Origin: Streptomyces sp. RKAG290
GTDB lineage: Bacteria; Actinomycetota; Actinomycetes; Streptomycetales; Streptomycetaceae
Direction: 5' to 3'
DNA length: 64,000 nt
Assembly: GCF_023701695.1 (NCBI RefSeq)
Contig: NZ_JAJOZC010000001.1
Coordinates: forward strand, 3,347,894-3,411,893
The position numbers and the translations under genes are program-made. Every line of letters begins with the position of its first letter. Position 1 is the stretch's first letter. Under the pieces are notes generated by a model. The model saw nothing but the letters and a program-made list of their open reading frames with translations. It ran no database searches and had not been told where the DNA came from. This document shows, piece after piece, positions 59,094 through 64,000 of the stretch.

Positions 59094-59306
59094 GCGCCCG
59101 CCAACTCCCCTTCCAGACAAGGGTCGTACGTCAAGACGCGCAGGGCCTTCTGCCCTGTTTAGGGGAATAGAGCCCATCTATTGACGGCGACACCCGACGC
59201 CGGCCGAGCATTCCCCCAGCATTACCAATACCGGCAATTCGGGCAAAGTGACACGCTTAGTGATATCGGTTCGAGCGGGGGAAGCCGACACCGGTAGCCT
59301 GGAGGG

Positions 59307-60596
59307 GTGATTGACCTTCGCCTGCTTCGTGAGGACCCCGACCGTGTTCGCGCCTCCCAGCGCGCCCGTGGAGAGGACGTCGCACTCGTCGACGCCCTTC
59401 TCTCCGCCGACGAACGGCGCAGGTCGTCCGGGGTCCGGTTCGACGAACTCCGTTCCGAGCAGAAATCGCTCGGCAAGCTCATCCCCAAGGCCTCTCCGGA
59501 GGAGCGCGCCGAACTCCTCAAGAAGGCTGAGCAGCTCAAGGTCGACGTCAAGGCGGCCGACGCGGCGCAGGGCGAGGCCGACGAGGAGACCAAGAGCCTG
59601 CTGCTGCGCCTCGGCAACATCGTCCACGAGGACGTGCCGGTCGGCGGCGAGGAGGACTTCGTCGTCCTGGAGACGCACGGCACCATCCGCGATTTCGGTG
59701 CCGAGGGCTTCGCGCCCAAGGACCACCTGGAGATCGGCGAGGCGCTCGGCGCGATCGACATGGAGCGCGGCGCCAAGGTGTCCGGCTCGCGCTTCTACTA
59801 CCTGACCGGCGTCGGCGCACTGCTGGAGCTCGCCCTGGTCAACGCGGCGATCGCCCAGGCCACCGAGGCCGGTTTCATCCCGATGCTCACCCCGGCGCTG
59901 GTCCGCCCGCGCGCCATGGAGGGCACCGGATTCCTCGGCCAGGCCGCGGAGAACGTGTACCACCTGGAGAAGGACGACTACTACCTGGTCGGCACCTCCG
60001 AGGTACCGCTCGCGGCGTACCACATGGACGAGATCATCGACGCGGACAAGCTGCCGCTGCGCTACGCCGGCTTCTCCCCGTGCTTCCGCCGCGAGGCCGG
60101 TACGTACGGCAAGGACACCCGTGGCATCTTCCGGGTCCACCAGTTCGACAAGGTCGAGATGTTCTCCTACGTCGACCCGGCGGACGCCCAGGCCGAGCAC
60201 CAGCGCCTGCTGGACTGGGAGAAGCAGTGGCTGACGGCTCTCGGACTGCCCTTCCAGGTGATCGATGTGGCCACCGGCGACCTGGGGGCCTCGGCCTCCA
60301 GGAAGTTCGACTGCGAGGCGTGGATCCCGACCCAGGGCAAGTACCGCGAGCTGACCTCCGCGTCCAACTGCGACGGGTTCCAGGCCCGTCGGCTCTCCGT
60401 ACGGATGCGTGACACCCGCGACGGCAAGAAGGTCCTCCAGCCGCTGTCCACGCTGAACGGCACGCTCTGCGCCGTACCGCGCACCATCGTGGCGATCCTG
60501 GAGAACCACCAGCTTGCCGACGGTTCGGTACGGGTGCCCGAGGTGCTCCGTCCGTACCTGGGCGGCCGTGAGGTTCTGGAGCCGGTCGCCAAGTGA
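59307..60596 (+). CDS. serS: Seryl-tRNA synthetase
   Basis: 429 aa from GTG 59307 ([20 protein letters not shown]). The N-terminal coiled-coil arm that grips the long variable arm of tRNA-Ser spans about 30-105. The class II catalytic core has motif 1 ([15 protein letters not shown]), motif 2 ([20 protein letters not shown], with the conserved Arg) and motif 3 ([17 protein letters not shown], Arg). It attaches Ser to tRNA-Ser. Four tRNA-Ser genes are in this window. The stop overlaps the HAD gene by 4 bases (GTGA). Confidence 0.97.
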   Translation: MIDLRLLREDPDRVRASQRARGEDVALVDALLSADERRRSSGVRFDELRSEQKSLGKLIPKASPEERAELLKKAEQLKVDVKAADAAQGEADEETKSLLLRLGNIVHEDVPVGGEEDFVVLETHGTIRDFGAEGFAPKDHLEIGEALGAIDMERGAKVSGSRFYYLTGVGALLELALVNAAIAQATEAGFIPMLTPALVRPRAMEGTGFLGQAAENVYHLEKDDYYLVGTSEVPLAAYHMDEIIDADKLPLRYAGFSPCFRREAGTYGKDTRGIFRVHQFDKVEMFSYVDPADAQAEHQRLLDWEKQWLTALGLPFQVIDVATGDLGASASRKFDCEAWIPTQGKYRELTSASNCDGFQARRLSVRMRDTRDGKKVLQPLSTLNGTLCAVPRTIVAILENHQLADGSVRVPEVLRPYLGGREVLEPVAK

Positions 60597-61390
60597 CCTT
60601 TCCCTACAAGCTCGTCGCGACCGATCTCGACGGCACGCTGCTGCGTGACGACGACACGGTTTCCGGGCGCACGCGCGAGGCACTGGCCGCGGTCACCGCG
60701 GCCGGTGCGGCGCACATCATCGTCACCGGCCGCGCGGTCCCGTGGACCCGTCACATCCTGGACGACCTGGGCTACCAGGGCCTCGCGGTCTGCGGCCAGG
60801 GCGCGCAGGTCTACCACGCGGGCGAGCACAAGCTGCTGACCTCGTTGACGCTGGACCGGCAGCTCGCCGGTCTCGCCCTGTCCAAGGTCGAGGCCGAGAT
60901 CGGTCCGCTGGCGCTGGCCGCCAGCCGCGACGGGCTCGACGGCGAGGTGCTGGTCGGCCCGGGCTACCGCGTGCAGGAGGGCCCGCTGCCGGCGGTCTTC
61001 GTCAAGGACCCGGCCGAGCTGTGGTCCGCTCCGCTGAACAAGGTCTACATACAGCATCCTGATCTGGGCGACGACGCGCTGGCGAAGGCCGCGCGGGCGG
61101 CGGTCGGCAATCTGGTCGACGTGGTCATGGCCGGCCCGGGCGTCGTGGAGATCCTGCCGCTGGGGCTCAGCAAGGCCACCGGCCTCTCGCTGGCCGCACG
61201 CCGGCTGGGTGTGAAGGCGGCGGACACGATCGCCTTCGGTGACATGCCCAACGACATCCCGATGTTCGCCTGGTCGCGGCACGGAGTGGCGATGGCCAAC
61301 GCACACGAGGATCTGAAGGCCGTGGCCCACGAGATCACCGCGTCGAACGAGGACGACGGCATCGCCGTGGTCCTGGAACAGCTGGTCTAG
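60593..61390 (+). CDS. HAD-superfamily phosphatase (Cof-type, class IIB)
   Basis: 265 aa from GTG 60593, overlapping serS by 4 bases. HAD motifs: [19 protein letters not shown] (I; nucleophile Asp), [12 protein letters not shown] (II), the Lys in [16 protein letters not shown] (III) and [15 protein letters not shown] (IV; metal Asp). A C2B cap lies between. Substrates of such enzymes are sugar phosphates or cofactors such as FMN or PLP; the true one cannot be named. Tight coupling to serS is constant in streptomycetes as I recall, for reasons unknown. The tRNA-Ser gene on the opposite strand begins 40 bases after. Confidence 0.92.
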   Translation: MTFPYKLVATDLDGTLLRDDDTVSGRTREALAAVTAAGAAHIIVTGRAVPWTRHILDDLGYQGLAVCGQGAQVYHAGEHKLLTSLTLDRQLAGLALSKVEAEIGPLALAASRDGLDGEVLVGPGYRVQEGPLPAVFVKDPAELWSAPLNKVYIQHPDLGDDALAKAARAAVGNLVDVVMAGPGVVEILPLGLSKATGLSLAARRLGVKAADTIAFGDMPNDIPMFAWSRHGVAMANAHEDLKAVAHEITASNEDDGIAVVLEQLV

Positions 61391-61429
61391 AACAGTCCGC
61401 GGAACGGGGCGGCGGGCAGGGCGCTGCGG

Positions 61430-61517
<88 letters not shown>

Positions 61518-61521
61518 GGGA

Positions 61522-61556
61522 GGGCGGCCGCACGCGATGCGCGTGCACGGCCGCCC
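61522..61556. repeat. Hairpin upstream of the second tRNA-Ser(GCU)
   Basis: GGGCGGCCG (61522-61530) pairs with CGGCCGCCC (61548-61556); inside, CACGCG pairs with CGCGTG with a 3-nt loop and a 2-nt bulge. It begins 5 bases before the tRNA 5' end on the minus strand, where a promoter would be expected. Confidence 0.65.
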
Positions 61557-61806
61557 GGGCGTGCGCATCGAAGCGGCTCGGCGGAGCAGTCGCTGACTAC
61601 TCCGGAGCCCGCTCGGGCACGCCCTGATGGGAGCTCGGACTCTCGGTCATCGCCGCGCTCCTCTCCCGGTCTGTGGCGTCGATCCCGGCGGCTGCCGTAC
61701 CGACCACTGTGCCGCGCCCCGCTGCCCGGTACCACTCATTTACGGGTGGCGGACGGCACCGGACACCGGGGCTTCTCTCAGCGGTCCTGTCGTCGGCTCA
61801 GGGCTC

Positions 61807-62502
61807 TCAGCGGTTCCTGTTGCGGCGGCTCAGGTCCTTCAGGTTGCGTGCCAGCTCGTCCATCCGTCCGTCGAGCCGGACGAGGTCCTCGGACACCCCG
61901 CCCAGTCGCACGCTCATGGCACCGATCACCTGGTGCGTGACCTCCAGCCTCCGGTCGAGGCTGTCGAGGCGGAGCGACATCCGGTTGAGGACCGGCCCCA
62001 GCTCCTGCAGGGCGGTGCCCACTCCGGCCAGGCAGCTTTCGACCCGGGTCACGCGGTGTTCGAGCGAGGCGTACCCCGCCCGCAGGTCCTGCTCGGCGTC
62101 GAGGAGATACGTACGGACGCAGCGCGCGATGTCGCTGTCGCGAAGAAGCATCGCGACGTTGAGGACGGTCCTGCGGGTGTAGAGGGTGAGCTGCGCGTGA
62201 GCCTGTGGATAACTTTCACCCTGCCCGCCGTCTAATAGGGACACCATGTCCCTATTAAAGACACGCAGGTCAGAGCCACGCAGCAGCCTGAGCCCGTTCT
62301 CCTCCATCTCTGCTCGGTGGCGCTGGGTCACCTTTTTGACGACCTCTGTGGATACTTCGAAGTACCGGGCCACGTCCTCGGTGCGAACGTGAACCCCGTC
62401 GGGGAGCATGACAAGGCTCTTCACCTTGTCGAGGGCGTCGACGCGCCCCATCTGTTCGACGCGCAGGGTGCGCGATTCGAGCAGGGCGACTTCCGTGAGC
62501 AT
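61807..62502 (-). CDS. Antirepressor/DNA-binding-like protein with C-terminal coiled coil
   Basis: 231 aa from ATG 62502 (MLTEVALLESRTLRVEQMGR). Residues about 15-100 look like a phage-antirepressor or Rha-like winged-helix domain: MLPDGVHVRTEDVARYFEVS, TEVVKKVTQRHRAEMEENGL, RRTVLNVAMLLRDSDIARCV, RTYLLDAEQDLRAG. A long heptad-rich coiled coil (about 140-220) follows, ending RNLKDLSRRNRNR. It has a TTA (Leu) codon at 62235-62233, so its translation may need the bldA tRNA. The TTA sits in a perfect 25-bp DNA palindrome within the gene. No phage genes are near. Function unknown. Confidence 0.7.
   Translation of the reverse strand: MLTEVALLESRTLRVEQMGRVDALDKVKSLVMLPDGVHVRTEDVARYFEVSTEVVKKVTQRHRAEMEENGLRLLRGSDLRVFNRDMVSLLDGGQGESYPQAHAQLTLYTRRTVLNVAMLLRDSDIARCVRTYLLDAEQDLRAGYASLEHRVTRVESCLAGVGTALQELGPVLNRMSLRLDSLDRRLEVTHQVIGAMSVRLGGVSEDLVRLDGRMDELARNLKDLSRRNRNR
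62233..62257. promoter_or_regulatory. 25-bp intragenic palindrome
   Basis: TAATAGGGACA (62233-62243) and TGTCCCTATTA (62247-62257) are perfect 11-bp arms around CCA. It lies within codons for about residues 82-90 of the DNA-binding-like gene. A TTATCCACA box lies 20 bases away (62204-62212). Confidence 0.75.
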
Positions 62503-62736
62503 GGGCGTGCCTTCCGATCGTGAAATCCGGTGCTGGACAGACAGCCCTGTCCCCGGGCTTCGGGGGCGGAGGACGCTCACGGTTGCCACTCACTCAATGA
62601 CCGACCGGCGGGGGTTCCCTCACCGCATCGGCTATCCCTGATTTCACGAAAGCTACGAAGCCACAGATTCCAGTTGCCTCCACGCGACATGAACAACGAA
62701 CCGATAACCGTACAGTCACGCGTAAGACTGTCCGAC

Positions 62737-62775
62737 ATGCGACAACCCCCGCCCGATGGGCAGGGGTTGTCGCAT
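62737..62775 (-). terminator. Terminator of the ABC exporter operon
   Basis: Perfect 13-bp arms (62737-62749 with 62763-62775; ATGCGACAACCCC on the + strand) with a loop that holds a second small stem (GCCC/GGGC). It lies 18 bases beyond the permease stop on the minus strand. Confidence 0.85.
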
Positions 62776-62792
62776 CGCAGGGACGCCTGTGC

Positions 62793-63512
62793 TCACTCCT
62801 CGCCGGCGAGCTTCAGGGTGCGCAGCTTCTGGCCCGCGTACCAGGTCGCCGCGACGGTGACCGCGATCAGCAGCACCGTCGCGAGCGGCAGCCCGACGTC
62901 GGAGGTGATGGCGCCGCCCCCGCCGACCTTCTCGGCCAGGGCGAGCGACCACTGCTGGACGCTGAGCGTGCGGGCGCCGGGTACCAGGCTGCCGAAGAGG
63001 GCCTCCCACACCAGCGCGTAGACGAGTCCGAGGACCACCGCGTGCCGGCTGACCGTCCCGAGGAGCAGGAACAGCGCGCTGTAGGCGATCGAGGCGACGA
63101 GGGCGGCGATCGTGTAAGCCACCGCGATCTGCTGGCCGTTGCCGTTCAGGATCAGTCCGGCGATCAGGGTCGGCACCGCCGAGAACACCATCGTCACGGC
63201 GATCGCCACGATCAGCTTGGTGAAGATGATCGTCGGCCGGGTCACCGGCTTGGCCAGCAGATAGACGATCGAGCCGTCGTCGATCTCGGGCCCGATCGCC
63301 CCGGTGCCGGCGATCACACCGATCAGCGGCACCATGGTGGCGATGGCGAAGCCGCCCAGCACGTCCGAGGCGACCTGGTCATCGGCACCGGCGAACATCC
63401 GTACCGCCACCGCGATGATCACCAGAAGTGCGGGCAGGACGAAGAGGATGGCGGCCCGGCGCCGGCCGAGCAGGGCCCGGTAGGTGAGCCGGGCGACTGT
63501 GGGGTCGTACAT
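62793..63512 (-). CDS. ABC transporter permease (ABC-2 type)
   Basis: 239 aa with six hydrophobic segments: about 20-40, 50-72, 95-120, 130-155, 160-180 and 205-228. It begins MYDPTVARLTYRALLGRRRA and has the typical cytoplasmic loop GPEIDDGSIVYLLAKPVTRP and LGTVSRHAVVLGLVYALVWE. It belongs to the ABC-2 type exporters that pair with a separate ATPase. The ATPase gene ends 30 bases upstream on the same strand, so they form one operon. Substrate unknown. Confidence 0.9.
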   Translation of the reverse strand: MYDPTVARLTYRALLGRRRAAILFVLPALLVIIAVAVRMFAGADDQVASDVLGGFAIATMVPLIGVIAGTGAIGPEIDDGSIVYLLAKPVTRPTIIFTKLIVAIAVTMVFSAVPTLIAGLILNGNGQQIAVAYTIAALVASIAYSALFLLLGTVSRHAVVLGLVYALVWEALFGSLVPGARTLSVQQWSLALAEKVGGGGAITSDVGLPLATVLLIAVTVAATWYAGQKLRTLKLAGEE

Positions 63513-63542
63513 GACGCTTCACAGCTCCTTTCAGGCCACTAC

Positions 63543-64000
63543 TCAGGCCGCTACGAGATAGGAAAAGACCGATTCGAGGGATTCGTCGGACGGCGAAACG
63601 GTCAGCAGCCGGATGCCCTGCTCGCGTGCCACCTTCGGCAGCAGCGTGGTGAAGCGTCCGAAGTCGACCGCCTGGATGCGCAGGGCCTGTTCGGTCAGGT
63701 CCACTTCGATCCCGGCCGTCGACGGGTCGGCGATGAGCGCGGCAGCGAGCGCGCGGTCGTCGCTGGACCGTACGAGATAGCGGTGCGGACGGTCCGTCAT
63801 CAGCCGGCGGATCTTCCGGAAGTCGCCGGACGCCGCATGCCGCCCGGCCACGATCACCTCGATGTGCGAGGCGAGTTGCTCGACCTCTTCGAGGATGTGG
63901 GAGGAGAAGAGAACCGTGCGCCCCTCCGCTCCCATCCGTCGCAGCAGTTCCATCAGCTGCATCCGCTGACGCGGGTCCATACCGTTGAACGGCTCGTCGA
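63543..64000 (-). CDS. ABC transporter ATP-binding protein (partial, 5' end outside window)
   Basis: The C-terminal part of an ABC ATPase is visible; the gene continues beyond base 64000. The residues before MDPRQRMQLMELLRRM read DEPFNG, the Walker B/D-loop end. Then the switch histidine occurs in TVLFSSHILEEVEQLASHIE, followed by an accessory C-terminal domain (VDFGRFTTLLPKVAREQGIR, LLTVSPSDESLESVFSYLV) as in ABC-2 exporters. Walker A and the signature motif are outside the window. It pairs with the permease 30 bases downstream. Confidence 0.9.
   Translation of the reverse strand, partial: DEPFNGMDPRQRMQLMELLRRMGAEGRTVLFSSHILEEVEQLASHIEVIVAGRHAASGDFRKIRRLMTDRPHRYLVRSSDDRALAAALIADPSTAGIEVDLTEQALRIQAVDFGRFTTLLPKVAREQGIRLLTVSPSDESLESVFSYLVAA

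Larger units (their letters stand above)
58606..59306. other. 700-base gap with tandem repeats and DnaA boxes
   Basis: No convincing gene. It holds a hairpin just after pheA, a 30-bp tandem repeat (58656-58745) and, from 58796 to 59093, three exact DnaA boxes and one near-match. The right end (about 59165-59306) must contain the serS promoter. It is less G/C-rich than the flanking genes. Confidence 0.7.

Noticed and set aside
61807-62502. Phage or prophage remnant based on the antirepressor-like gene
   Set aside because: No integrase, structural, lysis or replication genes, and no att-like repeats of the nearby tRNA were found; the neighbours are core genes.

Overview
The window reads as Streptomyces chromosomal core DNA. 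It has very high G+C with G/C-biased third codon positions, whi/sig-type developmental sigma factors, a subtilisin-inhibitor-type secreted protein, a TTA codon in one gene, and Streptomyces-type DnaA boxes. From memory of S. coelicolor, the gene order (tadA, tRNA-Ser, sigF, sigN ... sco, ecuC, dtpA, pheA, serS) matches a conserved block near oriC, with the right-hand end lying nearer the origin. No phage, plasmid, CRISPR, IS element or secondary-metabolite cluster was recognised.

Layout. 1-4.7 kb: tadA end, tRNA-Ser(CGA), a hairpin-rich spacer, two tandem sporulation-type sigma factors and a lipoprotein. 5-10.7 kb: a MarR regulator with an MFS transporter carrying carboxypeptidase-regulatory-like domains, a YceI protein with the same kind of domain, a PPOX-fold oxidoreductase and a 2-hydroxyacid dehydrogenase. 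10.7-13.1 kb: TetR/MFS efflux unit. 13.2-20 kb: a secreted phosphodiesterase-fold enzyme and a minus-strand operon of response regulator, histidine kinase and two membrane glycosyltransferases. 20-26 kb: amidohydrolase, DUF2797, an ECF41 sigma with an FAD oxidoreductase, SMI1/KNR4, tRNA-Arg(ACG), tRNA-Ser(GCU) and a protease inhibitor. 26-30.7 kb: a giant PAS/kinase-like/receiver-like protein. 30.8-38.3 kb: acyl-CoA ligase, SigE-family sigma, and a tightly overlapping five-gene operon resembling the mycobacterial sterol side-chain (ltp2-chsH1-chsH2-chsE) module. 38.6-51 kb: small secreted protein, primase-polymerase, tRNA-Ser(UGA), HtrA-type protease, GDPD, two anti-sigma-type ATPases, PP2C/SpoIIE phosphatase and aminopeptidase P. 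51.3-57.6 kb: copper-delivery operon ending in a Tat-exported DyP peroxidase. 57.7-64 kb: pheA, a DnaA-box-bearing gap, serS, HAD phosphatase, a second tRNA-Ser(GCU), a DNA-binding-like coiled-coil protein and an ABC exporter.

How the parts relate. The five tRNAs (four Ser, one Arg-ACG) sit with serS and the end of tadA, the enzyme that deaminates tRNA-Arg(ACG). Sigma factors, anti-sigma-type ATPases and a PP2C phosphatase suggest stress and development control. Sco, ECuC, CopCD and DtpA form one copper and peroxidase pathway.

Quality warning. At least seven interruptions in five conserved-looking genes all look like one base missing from a G or C run (about 1665, 4060, 14671, 15955, 46393, 52047, 52084). 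This is more easily explained by sequencing error than by gene decay. Those genes are annotated as single genes across the break.
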